Made by a program: the position numbers and the translations under genes
Source: G963665975 sp963665975
Lineage (GTDB): Bacteria > Bacteroidota > Rhodothermia > Rhodothermales > Bin80
Direction: 5' to 3'
Length of the DNA: 64,000 nt
Assembly (NCBI GenBank): GCA_963665975.1
Contig: OY762508.1
Span: 558,001 to 622,000 of the forward strand
Part shown: piece after piece, positions 34,707 through 43,815 of the stretch
How the letters are laid out: every line of letters starts with the position of its first letter
How positions within the stretch are numbered: position 1 is the first letter of the stretch
Notes under the pieces: model-generated
The model's database searches: none
Told to the model about the DNA's origin: nothing
The model's input: the letters and a program-made list of their open reading frames with translations, nothing else

Positions 34707-37700
34707 ATGGTGAAAAACTGCCTTGCTGGCCTGGTAGGCCTCGGGATGTTGCTGACTACCGTCGCAGGTGCACAGCCTACCGACCCTTCTGTGTCTTATA
34801 GCCTAGGTTTCGTCTGGGTTCAAATCGCAGAGCGGGTGACTGTCTCTCCTGTTGCCGGCAAAACAGGACTTGCCTTCTTCGATCAGGAGGCTGCAAGATA
34901 TGGCGTCTCCGAAGTTGCCAAGGCATTTCCCTTCATAGACCACGTTGCGCAGACTAGAGAGATTGCCGCAAGCACCAGGGAGCTGCAACGAGTCTATTTC
35001 GTGCGTCACGACGAGTTCTTTGATTCCAGACAGGTTGCCGACGCCCTGGCACGGGATCCGAATGTAGTCTATGCCGAGCCGAGGTTTGTCCGGGCGGCGA
35101 CATGGGATCCAGCCTCAACGGAGGCGGACATGATGGCCTTTCCTGACACGCCCAATGACCCCTTGTTCGCGCAAGCAGCATACATGCAGCGTCTTCGCAT
35201 GGCCGATGCCTGGGATGTGGTCAAGGGTGAACAGGGTGATGTTATAATTGCCGTAGTGGAGTTGGCCATGGACTTGGGCCATGAGGACCTTCGAGGTACG
35301 CTGTGGACCAATTCGGGTGAGATTCCAAGCAATGGCATAGACGACGATGCGAACGGGTTCGTGGACGACGTGCACGGTTGGGATTTTTTGACAGATTCGC
35401 CCGTTGCTTCGGGTCCCGCGAATGAATACGGCGTAATCCATGGCTTGGCGGTGGCTGGCGCCGCTTCGGCAGAGGCCAATAACGGCATTGGAATAGCCGG
35501 TACCAGCTGGAATGCCAAGCTCATGCCGGTGGCAGGCTATGGCGTAGGCATTACGTATGCGGCCCTGAATGGAGCCGACATCATCAACACTAGTTACGGG
35601 GGATTCAGCTATTCCCACACGGAAGCACAGATTATACAATCGGCCCTGGATGAAGGGGCATTGGTAGTAGCTTCGGCCGGCAACAGTGGGATAAATTTCG
35701 ACAAAGTCCCGTCGTATCCCGGCGGCTATAATACTGTGCTCAGTGTTGGCGGCACGCTGGCCGCATCGGATGTGAACTTCTACAACTATGGCAGAAGCAT
35801 AAACGTGTTTGCCACCGGGCGGGACGTTATAGTACCGCTGCCGGACAATGCATATACCACGGTAAACGGCACATCATTTGCCTCCCCAATGGTGGCGGGA
35901 ATTGCCGCGCTGGTAAAAACGGTGAATCCGGATTTTACGCCACAGCAGGTGCGCGAACAGGTTCGCCTTACGGCTGAAGACATTGATGCTGTCAATGATG
36001 CCTCCCTGGCAGGCCTTCTGGGCCGTGGGCGCGTCAATGCGCACCGCGCTGTCACTGAGACCGGGTTCCCCGCCATCCGCATGACCAGGACCCAGCTTAC
36101 GGGTGGGGAGCGGGTGCTCCAAAGCGGCGAATCTGCGGAAATCACTGCAACGCTTACCAACTACCTGGCCGAAACCCAAAACCTGACGATCAATTGGGCT
36201 TCGGACGCCGAGTTCGTCACCATTGAAAATGGCCCGGTCAGCGTTGGCAGGTTGGGCACGACAGAGAGCACATCCGTCAAAGCCAAGTTCCAATTAGCCG
36301 AGGATGCGCCGTATCGTTCGCTCTTTTCAATTTTTCCCCGAGCACGGGATGGCTCCTACGACGACACGCCTGATATCGTGCGACTGATGGCCAACGAGGG
36401 AGAAACGCTTGAGCACGTCACCGGCGGAATGGGCTTCACCATTACAACCGAAGGGAATTTTGGCTTTCTGGATAGCCGCTTTGGCGAATCAAGCGATGGC
36501 GTATGGGCCTACGACACGAATAACCAAAGACGGTCAATTATATGGGAAGGAGGCTTGCTCGTCGCTAGCGGACCCGATGCGGTGTCCGACTGCCTGTACA
36601 GTGACGAAAGGCAGTACGAAAGGATTTCCCAGCACATGGACTGGGTTCCACAACGTGGAGCCAGCCTTGAGATTCGTGACCCCGGGATTCTGGTGGCGCA
36701 GGAAGGGCGGATGGAGTTGGTGGATGATGGTGCCCCCAACCCCATAGGCGTAGAGGTACTCCAGGAGAGCTTTGCCGATACCGCGGTGGAGAACGAGGAC
36801 TTTATCATTTTGCGATACACTCTCACCAATCCGACTGGGACCGAATTGACCGATATTCATGTGGGGCTGATGTTCAACTGGCGGACGAATCCTACCTGGG
36901 GGCAGGATCATGTCGGCTTCGACGGGACCAGAAGTCTCGGCTATCAGCAGGATGCAGCCTCCAATCCTACTGTGATAGCTGGTACCATCCCGCTTTCAGC
37001 GAATGCGCCCGTGCACTTTCGGGCCATTCGAAGCGGGGAACCACTGACGGACCGGACGAAGTGGTCATACTTGACGGGCGGCATTCAGAACCCGGGATCT
37101 GGTGCCTATTCCTGGACACAAGTGACGGGGCTGGGCCCGTTCACGATAGCTCCGGGCCAGGAAGTCCAGGTGGCCTTTGCGGTGGTTACCGGGCGCAGCA
37201 GGGAGGATCTGTTCCAGAATGCGGACAATGCCAAGGCGCTGTGGGAAAGCACCTTGCAGCAGGCCCCGACGGCCCAGTTCATCCAGAACGTTGACGGTCC
37301 GGCACTGGATGTATACCTTGACGACCAGCGCATCTTTGACGACTGGGTGTTCCAATCAGCGTCGGCATTTGACGTACTCTCCCAGGGTGAGTACACGATC
37401 GACGTGGTAAAAGGAGGGGATGGCGACAATACCCGACCTCTACACTCACAATCTATAAGCGTTGGCACGGCCACCGACTACCATGTAATAGCACATGGCA
37501 AAGGTGAGGATGTGGCCGTCGCTATCGTGGACGATGTGCGACGACGTCATGATGTGGACGATCAGACGGCCTTTTATGTGACACATGGAGCCAGGGACTT
37601 GGAGGCGGTAGACGTACGCTTGCTGCGACCGGGTAACGCGGCAATGGTACTCCTTGACGATGCGGCCTACGGCGCCATTGGCCACTATGTGTCGGTGTCG

Positions 37701-38201
37701 CCAGGGTCATACGATGTTGAGGTGGTGGCTGCAACTGACCAGCGCCTGATCAATGTATTTCAATTTGATCTGAGTAGCCTTTACCGGCAAGCCTTTGTGC
37801 TGAGTCTCTCCGGCTCCGGCACATCGGCCAGAGAAGGCCTTACTATGATAGGCGTGCAGACAGACGGGACGGTGTTCTTTCCTTCCAGCGTGACACGGAT
37901 TGGCGACCAGAAAGAGCTGCCGGAGCGTTTTGCCTTGCACGGCAACTATCCAAATCCCTTCAATCCATATACAACCATCCTGGTAGACTTGCCAATGTCG
38001 GCGACAGTTACGGTAGAGGTCTTCGACGTATTGGGTCGCGCTGTTCTGCGGAGCGGACCGGAAGAACTGGAGGCAGGAAGCCGGCGGGCCATCAGGATGG
38101 ACGTTGGGCACCTGGCTTCCGGCACGTATCCCTACCGCGTACGTGCTGTAACAGCCGCCGGGATCAAGATTCGAACAAGCCAAATGACCATTCTGAAATA
38201 G
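34707..38201 (+). CDS. Secreted S8 subtilisin-like protease with T9SS sorting domain (Asp to Glu variant)
   Basis: A 1164-residue secreted protein: signal peptide (LVGLGMLLTTVAGAQ), prodomain-like region (about 30-130), S8 peptidase domain (about 150-440), beta-rich middle (440-1070) and a type IX secretion C-terminal domain (1073-1164, LHGNYPNPFNPYTTILVDLP). Of the catalytic residues, His245 (GVIHGLAVAG), Asn326 (ASAGNSG) and Ser390 (NGTSFASPMVAG) are kept. The catalytic Asp region reads IAVVELAMDLGHEDL where the family has DTG or DSG, so the Asp is Glu185 (codon GAG at 35259) and the next two residues are changed. The second His of the HGTH motif is Ala. The protein may have weak or no proteolytic activity. 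It is secreted by T9SS and probably cell-surface attached. Confidence 0.92.
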   Translation: MVKNCLAGLVGLGMLLTTVAGAQPTDPSVSYSLGFVWVQIAERVTVSPVAGKTGLAFFDQEAARYGVSEVAKAFPFIDHVAQTREIAASTRELQRVYFVRHDEFFDSRQVADALARDPNVVYAEPRFVRAATWDPASTEADMMAFPDTPNDPLFAQAAYMQRLRMADAWDVVKGEQGDVIIAVVELAMDLGHEDLRGTLWTNSGEIPSNGIDDDANGFVDDVHGWDFLTDSPVASGPANEYGVIHGLAVAGAASAEANNGIGIAGTSWNAKLMPVAGYGVGITYAALNGADIINTSYGGFSYSHTEAQIIQSALDEGALVVASAGNSGINFDKVPSYPGGYNTVLSVGGTLAASDVNFYNYGRSINVFATGRDVIVPLPDNAYTTVNGTSFASPMVAGIAALVKTVNPDFTPQQVREQVRLTAEDIDAVNDASLAGLLGRGRVNAHRAVTETGFPAIRMTRTQLTGGERVLQSGESAEITATLTNYLAETQNLTINWASDAEFVTIENGPVSVGRLGTTESTSVKAKFQLAEDAPYRSLFSIFPRARDGSYDDTPDIVRLMANEGETLEHVTGGMGFTITTEGNFGFLDSRFGESSDGVWAYDTNNQRRSIIWEGGLLVASGPDAVSDCLYSDERQYERISQHMDWVPQRGASLEIRDPGILVAQEGRMELVDDGAPNPIGVEVLQESFADTAVENEDFIILRYTLTNPTGTELTDIHVGLMFNWRTNPTWGQDHVGFDGTRSLGYQQDAASNPTVIAGTIPLSANAPVHFRAIRSGEPLTDRTKWSYLTGGIQNPGSGAYSWTQVTGLGPFTIAPGQEVQVAFAVVTGRSREDLFQNADNAKALWESTLQQAPTAQFIQNVDGPALDVYLDDQRIFDDWVFQSASAFDVLSQGEYTIDVVKGGDGDNTRPLHSQSISVGTATDYHVIAHGKGEDVAVAIVDDVRRRHDVDDQTAFYVTHGARDLEAVDVRLLRPGNAAMVLLDDAAYGAIGHYVSVSPGSYDVEVVAATDQRLINVFQFDLSSLYRQAFVLSLSGSGTSAREGLTMIGVQTDGTVFFPSSVTRIGDQKELPERFALHGNYPNPFNPYTTILVDLPMSATVTVEVFDVLGRAVLRSGPEELEAGSRRAIRMDVGHLASGTYPYRVRAVTAAGIKIRTSQMTILK

Positions 38202-38342
38202 CCTTCAAGCGTGTCAGCACTCCCGGTCGCTGACAGGTTGTATCCGGTCAAGGCCCTTACCTCTCTGGATCGGCTCCAGGTGGTCGGCGAGCGCGATGCA
38301 TTCCATGACCACAATGTGAAACCCATCCAATTCTAGGACAAT

Positions 38343-38660
38343 TTGTGGGTTAGTGGACTGCCATTCGCGAAAGAGATTGGAGATAGATGCGGGCCCGGCG
38401 GCAGCACATATGTAGATGAGCCAATACAAGGCGTTACCATAAATATGCGCACGGTGTTAGGCCTACCCTCCTACCAGATTTGCAACTTAGCATTTATGAT
38501 TTGCTTCGATGGCGAACGCGTTCATAGCGGGTGTCCATGTCGATAGGATAGTCACATGGCGTATTCCGGCCTGATACTGCCTGTCCGGGGCATCTGCTGG
38601 AGGAATCGAAGAGCCGCGCGTCACCCCAGAAACCGCACTAGTACGGCATATTCGTGTAGC
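38343..38660 (+). pseudogene. Decayed copy of the SAM-methyltransferase-like gene
   Basis: Pieces of the gene at 32942-33577 can be read in changing frames: GPGGSTYV (compare GAGGSTVI), FMICFDGER (compare CLICFDDYR) and TCACATGGCGTATTCCGGCC (compare TCACATGGCGTTTTTCCGGC), followed by a clear run of matches towards the end of the gene. The middle is lost and the frame is broken. It precedes the second TonB-C lipoprotein gene just as the intact copy precedes the first. Confidence 0.7.
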
Positions 38661-38729
38661 GCGCGCGAGCAACTATTTGTCCCGGCGCGTGTCTTACAAC
38701 GAATCTTGTCTCACTATCTTAATACTGCC

Positions 38730-39182
38730 ATGACCCATCGATTAGTAGCTCCAGCCACGTTATTTATCGTTGCACTGGCATTCCTTGCGGGATGCGACAG
38801 CCAATCCACGTCAAGTGTTGACGCATCTGTTACCGAGTCTCTGTACAAGGTGTCGGAAGTTGCCCCGTCTGAGCAGGAAGTTTTTGAAGTTGTCGAAACG
38901 ATGCCGGTAATCATTGGTGGACTCGGCTCCCTCGCACAGCGGATCAAGTATCCTGCGGTTGCCAAGAACGCAGGATTACAGGGTCGCGTGATTGTCCAAT
39001 TTATCGTGACCAAACAAGGGGGCGTGGAGGATCCTGTTGTGGTGAAGGGCGTGGGGGGTGAACTGGACGAGGAAGCACTGCGCGTCGTCCGGGGGACCAA
39101 ATTCACGCCAGGCATGCAAAGCGGCAGTCCCGTATCGGTGAGGATGTCCATACCCATCAATTTCAAACTGGATAATTCCTAG
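38730..39182 (+). CDS. TonB C-terminal domain lipoprotein, copy 2
   Basis: A 150-residue paralogue of the protein at 33655, starting at ATG 38730. The lipoprotein signal is FIVALAFLAGC. The TonB-C half reads IKYPAVAKNAGLQGRVIVQF, KQGGVEDPVVVKGV, GELDEEALRVVRGTKFTPGM and VSVRMSIPINFKL. The start region matches copy 1 at the DNA level (ACTGCCATGACCCATCGATT), and the sequence upstream is a decayed copy of the methyltransferase gene, so a two-gene block was duplicated. It keeps an intact frame while its partner decayed. Function unknown; envelope location likely. Confidence 0.86.
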   Translation: MTHRLVAPATLFIVALAFLAGCDSQSTSSVDASVTESLYKVSEVAPSEQEVFEVVETMPVIIGGLGSLAQRIKYPAVAKNAGLQGRVIVQFIVTKQGGVEDPVVVKGVGGELDEEALRVVRGTKFTPGMQSGSPVSVRMSIPINFKLDNS

Positions 39183-39386
39183 CATCCTTCTGCTGCCTCA
39201 CGCGGCACCGACAGCGTGGCCCTGTCAGGCGTGCCACCGCCTTTCTATTTTTGACCGCGGGACCGTGTAGCCACTCTTTCGCGTACGAAAGGGTTCTGAA
39301 CCCTGTCTCATGGCATCAGCGCCAGTGGCGGGGTGGGGCAACATCTCCTAAGTTGCCTCTATTCACCTACGACTGTGCACGGCTCC

Positions 39387-40343
39387 ATGAAAATTACGGA
39401 ATTATTGGCGCAGGCCCCGGGGCCACTGATATCGTACGAGATCATTCCTCCAAAACGGGGCAGTTCGGCGGAACAGATTTTGGCGGTGGTCGAAGACCTG
39501 ATGGACTTCGAGCCCCCCTTTATCGACGTGACGAGCCACAGTGCGGAGGCGCAGTACGAAGAAATGCCCGATGGCACCTGGCGTCGCCATCTCAAGCGCA
39601 AGCGACCCGGAACGATTGGACTATGCGCAGCCATCAAGGGGCGCTATGGGATTGAAACCGTTCCCCACCTGCTCTGTCACGGCTTTACGCAAGGAGAAAC
39701 CGAAGACGCGCTGATTGAGCTCAGCTATCTCGGCATAGACAACCTGATGGCCTTGCACGGAGATGACACGGGATTCCAGAAGACCGTACAACCGGGCGTT
39801 GGCGTCAACACGTCGGCCATTGAACTGGTCCGGCAGATAGATGCCATGAACCGTGGGAAATATTCGGCGGACCTTATCGATGCCGACCCTTCTGATTTTT
39901 GTATAGGCGTCGCGGGTTATCCAGAGAAGCACTACAAGGCTCCGAATATGACCAGAGACATTGTCTCACTGAAGCAGAAAATGGAAGCTGGTGCTCATTA
40001 TATCACGACGCAGATGTTCTTCGACAACCAGCATTACTTTCGGTTTGTTGATCGCTGTCGCGATGCTGGCATTGACGCTCCCATTATCCCCGGAATCAAG
40101 ATCCTGACGAGCAGGCGGCAGTTGGAGTTGATTCCCTGTCGATTCCACATTGAAATCCCCGAGGAGCTTGCCTCTGAAATCGACGCTGCCAAACCGCAGC
40201 ACACCGTAGACATTGGAGTCGAGTGGGCCCTGAAGCAGTGCACGGACCTGTTATCTGCCGGCGCGCCGTGCATCCATTTTTATATCATGCAGCGCTCGAC
40301 GGTCGTACGCCGCGTTGCGGGGCCCTTGCGCCAGATGGCGTGA
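39387..40343 (+). CDS. metF: Methylenetetrahydrofolate reductase
   Basis: A 318-residue MetF, which reduces 5,10-methylene-THF to 5-methyl-THF for methionine synthesis using a bound flavin. The TIM-barrel landmarks are ISYEIIPPKRG (catalytic Glu), FIDVTSHSAE, VPHLLCHGFTQGETEDAL, LMALHGDD, CIGVAGYPEKH, GAHYITTQMFFDNQHYFRF and the C-terminal GVEWALKQCTDLLSAGAPCIHFYIMQ. I chose ATG 39387; it gives the usual family N-terminus. Length is normal. It stands alone on the plus strand and converges with ybeY. Very secure call. Confidence 0.96.
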   Translation: MKITELLAQAPGPLISYEIIPPKRGSSAEQILAVVEDLMDFEPPFIDVTSHSAEAQYEEMPDGTWRRHLKRKRPGTIGLCAAIKGRYGIETVPHLLCHGFTQGETEDALIELSYLGIDNLMALHGDDTGFQKTVQPGVGVNTSAIELVRQIDAMNRGKYSADLIDADPSDFCIGVAGYPEKHYKAPNMTRDIVSLKQKMEAGAHYITTQMFFDNQHYFRFVDRCRDAGIDAPIIPGIKILTSRRQLELIPCRFHIEIPEELASEIDAAKPQHTVDIGVEWALKQCTDLLSAGAPCIHFYIMQRSTVVRRVAGPLRQMA

Positions 40344-40350
40344 CTCATTG

Positions 40351-40809
40351 TTACTCGGTCATTGCGAGGTATCGGTCCTCCAGCGACCGCATGGCCTCAC
40401 AGCTGGCCTCGTCCCCATCGGTATGACCTAACAGGTGCAGCACGCCGTGCACCACATATCGGGAAGCTTCTTCTTCGAACGAGGCGTTGAAGCGTTCGTG
40501 TCGCTCCAGGGCCATGTCCAAATCAACATAGACTTCCCCGTCTACGCTGTCTTCGCTGTCTTCGTTGTCGCTCAATGGAAAGGCCAACACATCTGTTTCG
40601 TAGTCCCCGTTGCGATACACCTTGTTGAGCTCGCGCACGGTGCCGTGGTCCGTCAGGATGATGCCGAGATACTTGATCGGCTTGCCTTCCCTTGAGAGTA
40701 TGCGCTCCACGGTACAACGCAGGGCAGTTTCGTCAAGGCGAAGAATCGGGTGGATCTGGTCAATGTGGAGAAGAGACGGCTCCATTCGGACGGCCTGGCA
40801 ATCTCGCAT
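40351..40809 (-). CDS. ybeY: Endoribonuclease YbeY (rRNA maturation factor)
   Basis: A 152-residue YbeY, the zinc-dependent RNase of 16S rRNA 3' maturation and ribosome quality control. The zinc motif HGVLHLLGHTD is at 121-131; His121 and His125 are standard, and the third ligand position (131) is Asp, as in Bacteroidota YbeY proteins in my recollection. The conserved N-terminal half includes LNKVYRNGDYETDVLAFPL. An acidic insert, DNEDSEDSVDGE, sits before the GEVYVDL strand. It starts 12 bases after the upstream hypothetical gene stops, likely an operon. An alternative ATG is 24 bases downstream. Confidence 0.9.
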   Translation of the reverse strand: MRDCQAVRMEPSLLHIDQIHPILRLDETALRCTVERILSREGKPIKYLGIILTDHGTVRELNKVYRNGDYETDVLAFPLSDNEDSEDSVDGEVYVDLDMALERHERFNASFEEEASRYVVHGVLHLLGHTDGDEASCEAMRSLEDRYLAMTE

Positions 40810-40820
40810 CTGGGTGCGTG

Positions 40821-41276
40821 TTAGCCCAGATTGATGAAGAGTGGTTCGGCTATGGACAGAGCAACGGTGCTCATGATGAGGTCCGGCGCGAGTTGCGTAA
40901 AGTCCGATGACAGAAGACGCTGGTCAAAATTCGCATACAGCGAGCAACCCACATTGCGTTCCACGACAAGCCCATTAGTTACGCCTGCCCGGCGGGCGAA
41001 GAATATTACCTCGCCAAGTTCCTTGCTGGCAATAAATCTTGTACAACCCTGGAGTTGCAGAAGGGAGCACGGAGCCATTACGGTCACCAGATTATCGACC
41101 TTCTCCTCCTTCAGAGCTTCGGGAAGGGCCAGGCTCCAGGCGATTTCCAGTTGGATTTCGCGGCCTTCCTCCTCGTTTTTCAGGAGGTACCGAATAACGG
41201 ATCCGTCCTTGCGTCCCTCCACACCGAGAACGTCTGCGATACGATCAAAATCCTCGTCAGAAAACGAAAAATGCAT
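40821..41276 (-). CDS. Conserved hypothetical protein of unknown function
   Basis: A 151-residue soluble protein starting MHFSFSDEDFDRIADVLGV. I do not recognise a family. The central part (DGSVIRYLLKNEEEGREIQLEIAW) and a Cys-rich later part (TVMAPCSLLQLQGCTRF, NVGCSLYANFD) are its main traits. There is no signal peptide or membrane segment. It lies 11 bases upstream of ybeY and is probably cotranscribed with it. A decayed relative lies directly upstream at 41530-41955. The presence of a pseudogene copy suggests the family was amplified locally. Confidence 0.6.
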   Translation of the reverse strand: MHFSFSDEDFDRIADVLGVEGRKDGSVIRYLLKNEEEGREIQLEIAWSLALPEALKEEKVDNLVTVMAPCSLLQLQGCTRFIASKELGEVIFFARRAGVTNGLVVERNVGCSLYANFDQRLLSSDFTQLAPDLIMSTVALSIAEPLFINLG

Positions 41277-41529
41277 GGTCAGCCCTGGTTAAGCCTCGAC
41301 ATGGATGGTATATACGAAGCGCAGTCAAAATAGATACCAACGGGGCTAATCTCAATGCCATCCCGTTGCGCGCGGTTTCGCTGCACCGCTCTTACATGAG
41401 AGCCGACACCGCACTCCAAGGTCAGACCGTTATTATGATCGGCCCGTATTGTCATCATCCCGGGCTGTAGTTGGCGGGATGGCGACTTGGCCCTGGGGCA
41501 CAGTGCCACGCGTAGTACGGGACAAAACT
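41277..41529. other. Decayed sequence between the two related genes
   Basis: No gene I can support. A minus-strand open frame (IRADHNNGLTLECGVGSHVR) could be a degraded protein end, but it does not match the intact neighbour gene. Confidence 0.3.
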
Positions 41530-41955
41530 CTATACTGTGCCCTTGGCGCACTGAATCCGGTCAATACGGTAACTGCGGTGCTCGCCATCTGGGGTCCTGG
41601 TGGCCTTAAGGAGAATATTGCCGTCAAAGGTGCTTCGAAGAGGAAACACCTCGGTCCGTCGGACAGATTCTTGATCCTGCAAGTCCACATAGGAGACTTT
41701 GGCCGCTGCAAGACGAATAATTTTCAGGTATGATCGAACTGTGGTGATGACAAGATGGGGCATTGTCCGTTTGCTGAGCACCGTTTCACTGATCGGCGTC
41801 CGGTAGGTGTCATGCTCCAGGCAATTTCCCGTTGTATTTTGCGGCCTTCCTCCTCGTTTTTCAAGAGCCACCGAATAACGGACCCCCCTTGAATCCTGCA
41901 CCCACAGAACGTCCGCGATGCAGCCAACGTCCTTGTTATAAAACGAAAAGCAGTT
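41530..41955 (-). pseudogene. Decayed paralogue of the gene at 40821-41276
   Basis: Minus-strand sequence near 41820-41955 matches the beginning of the intact gene in two frames: FSFYNKD.GCIADVL in one and GSVIRWLLKNEEEGRKIQREIAW in another, against FSFSDEDFDRIADVL and GSVIRYLLKNEEEGREIQLEIAW. At least one frameshift separates the pieces and an open but dissimilar 3' part follows (MPHLVITTVRSYLKIIRLA). It cannot make the full protein. Confidence 0.65.
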
Positions 41956-42025
41956 TCAGCCCTTGGTCAAGCTTCGATGCTGGTGGTATTTACAAAGGGA
42001 TTGAATCATCTTACTGGAGACTGTG

Positions 42026-42640
42026 CTAAAACAGGTAGCGGAGGCTCACCGTAAATGACAGGTACCCCAATCCCGTTAGTTTTCCAGTTGGCGAAGAGAG
42101 GTTGTAAGAAGACAGAGGAAAAACCCATCTATAACGGACATCATACAATAGCTTGTCGGTCAGGCGATCATACAATCCTACAGTATTTTGGAGGCCGAAT
42201 ATCGTATCTGAGCTTGTTTCGGACACAGTACGACTTTTGATTTTGAATTTCGAAATTAACAGCCCCGCTCCTGAACCCAGATATAAGACAGGCTTGGTAG
42301 TACAGCCTAAATCAATATCACGATAGGTGTTTATCCATAACTGATTCATTGAGAGGGAATAGGTCGTGTTATCTTCGGTTATCCCATTTCGACGCCATGC
42401 TAACTCGCCCTCCAGCCGTCGCAATTTCTTTTTGCCAAGTCCTGCATAACCAACATTGATACTGGCATAGATCCCATCATCCAAATAAGAATCGAACGCT
42501 GAAGCAGCATTCTGCGGTACGATCTTCGCTCTTGATGAATGGGTAAATCCGGTTGTCAATCCGCCGTACCAATGCTGTGCATGGACTGGACTTACCGTTA
42601 AGGCTGCAAGAAGGAAGACCGCCAGTGTAAGTTGTCTCAT
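42026..42640 (-). CDS. Outer-membrane beta-barrel protein
   Basis: A 204-residue protein starting at ATG 42640 with a signal peptide (MRQLTLAVFLLAALTVSPVHAQ). The rest has the alternating pattern of a small beta-barrel (ELAWRRNGITEDNTTYSLSM, PVLYLGSGAGLLISKFKI, LLYDVRYRWVFPLSS) and ends with Phe in LSFTVSLRYLF, the usual outer-membrane assembly signal. It resembles OmpA-like or porin-family barrels of Bacteroidota with no specific function assigned. The longer open frame upstream runs into the decayed IS and is not coding. Confidence 0.72.
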   Translation of the reverse strand: MRQLTLAVFLLAALTVSPVHAQHWYGGLTTGFTHSSRAKIVPQNAASAFDSYLDDGIYASINVGYAGLGKKKLRRLEGELAWRRNGITEDNTTYSLSMNQLWINTYRDIDLGCTTKPVLYLGSGAGLLISKFKIKSRTVSETSSDTIFGLQNTVGLYDRLTDKLLYDVRYRWVFPLSSYNLSSPTGKLTGLGYLSFTVSLRYLF

Positions 42641-42806
42641 TACAAACGTCCGGTGGAGGGAATAGGCAATGATAGAGCCTCCAGCAATAATCTCGCCAGA
42701 AAAAAGCGAATTATTTCGGCAAGAGATGATGGTTCGAAAAGTTTGGATTGAAGGATGTAGCCTGCATGGCAGTACCACGGGGTGCCACAAAATTATCCTG
42801 ATAGCA

Positions 42807-43570
42807 TTGGAGATGGTGTGTCGAGCGCTTGTGCCGAGCGTTCCGGATCGCAGTCTGGCCGTCTGCTGAACCATCGTGCGGCACTTGCGCGGGCGTTTCT
42901 GGCCAAGATGTTGTTCCATACTTCGATGCCAGTGGCGTTATTTGACAGGAGGCGCTCGGATCCGTAGCGCAAGCGGGAAGGTTCTCGCGAGGAAGCGGAG
43001 AATCCGAACGCGCTCGTTTGGAGCGGCAGCGTGAGTTGGGCCCGGAGGAGATCCTGGACCAGGTGCGGAAGCAATGTGCGGTGGGTGTCAAGCGAAGGAG
43101 CACAAGGATCGGTGGAGCGGGCACAGGTAAACTTATGGACGTGGCTGACTGGAAATCTCGATCCATTGCATCGTGTCGTCTGTGTTCCTGCAGGACATAC
43201 GCTATCTCGTTGGTGACGATGACTCAAATCGTATACGAAGCCTGTACAGCCCGATGGACAGTGCGTATGACGCGGTGGAGATGCGGGCACTGTGAAACCC
43301 TGGGCCATGTGCCTATTTATTTACGACAATCCACGTTCGCGTGCAGATACAGCGAAGTGCGGCCGTGTAGTCAGGGTGCATAGTTGCGGGTCTGTCCCAC
43401 CCGAGTATGTTTCAAATGGCGTTCGACGGCTGAGCAGGTCTTAGGACGACTCAAGAACGAGTTTGGTGGCCGTCAAGTGCATGTGCGTGACCAAAAGAGC
43501 TGACTGTGCCACCTGATGTTCGGGCTGCTTGCGCTCGCCGTAGATCAGATGTTGCACCTGCTGCTACTCT
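42807..43570 (+). pseudogene. Transposase remnant of IS copy 2
   Basis: Fragments in different frames match the transposase of copy 1: MTMTQIVYEACTA against MTMTAQQVQDLYD, and later VLGRLKNEFGGRQVHVRDQK and LMFGLLALAVDQMLHLL against ALGRLKDEFSGRHARVRGHK and VIFGVLALTVDQLLCLL. Frameshifts, stops and a missing N-terminus rule out a product. Confidence 0.65.
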
Positions 43571-43810
43571 TGGCGACCGTTCTTCATATTACCTCCTGTC
43601 CGGCAGGAACTGGGGATAGCTGTGTGCGCACCGCAGTATCGCGACCGGTAACCGTCACGATGGAGATGCCTTGGTGGTGCATGCCTGGAACTTCAGTGGA
43701 CGACGGTGTAACGACGCCATTCATGCACGTAATCCAATCCAATTGTACGGAATCATGCCGCCCAGACCATCGATCGCACCCATGACTCCGCATAGTATTG
43801 CAAGAGCCTC
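42807..43810 (+). mobile_element. Degenerate insertion sequence, copy 2 (left end missing)
   Basis: A more decayed relative of the element at 11899-13505. The match begins at TTGGAGATGGTGT (42807), inside the transposase gene, so the left ~350 bases are gone. It ends with TTGCAAGAGCCTC at 43798-43810, the exact inverse of the left repeat of copy 1. Conserved points are CCGAGCGTTCCGGAT, GCGTTTCTGGCCA, GGCGGGTGTCAAG/GGTGGGTGTCAAG, the CTCAAG.A.GAGTT block, and the noncoding TCCTGTC...GCAGGA and CGCACCGCAG segment. Both copies lie in the same orientation, about 30 kb apart. Confidence 0.65.
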
Positions 43811-43815
43811 CTTTC

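Noticed and set aside
40540..40580. GCTGTCTTC repeats inside ybeY as a regulatory repeat
   Set aside because: They encode an acidic Asp/Glu/Ser insert in frame and need no other explanation.
42641..42806. AGAGCCTCC near 42675 as an end of IS copy 2
   Set aside because: Only a short core matches and it is in the wrong orientation for a left end; the left part of copy 2 is simply missing.
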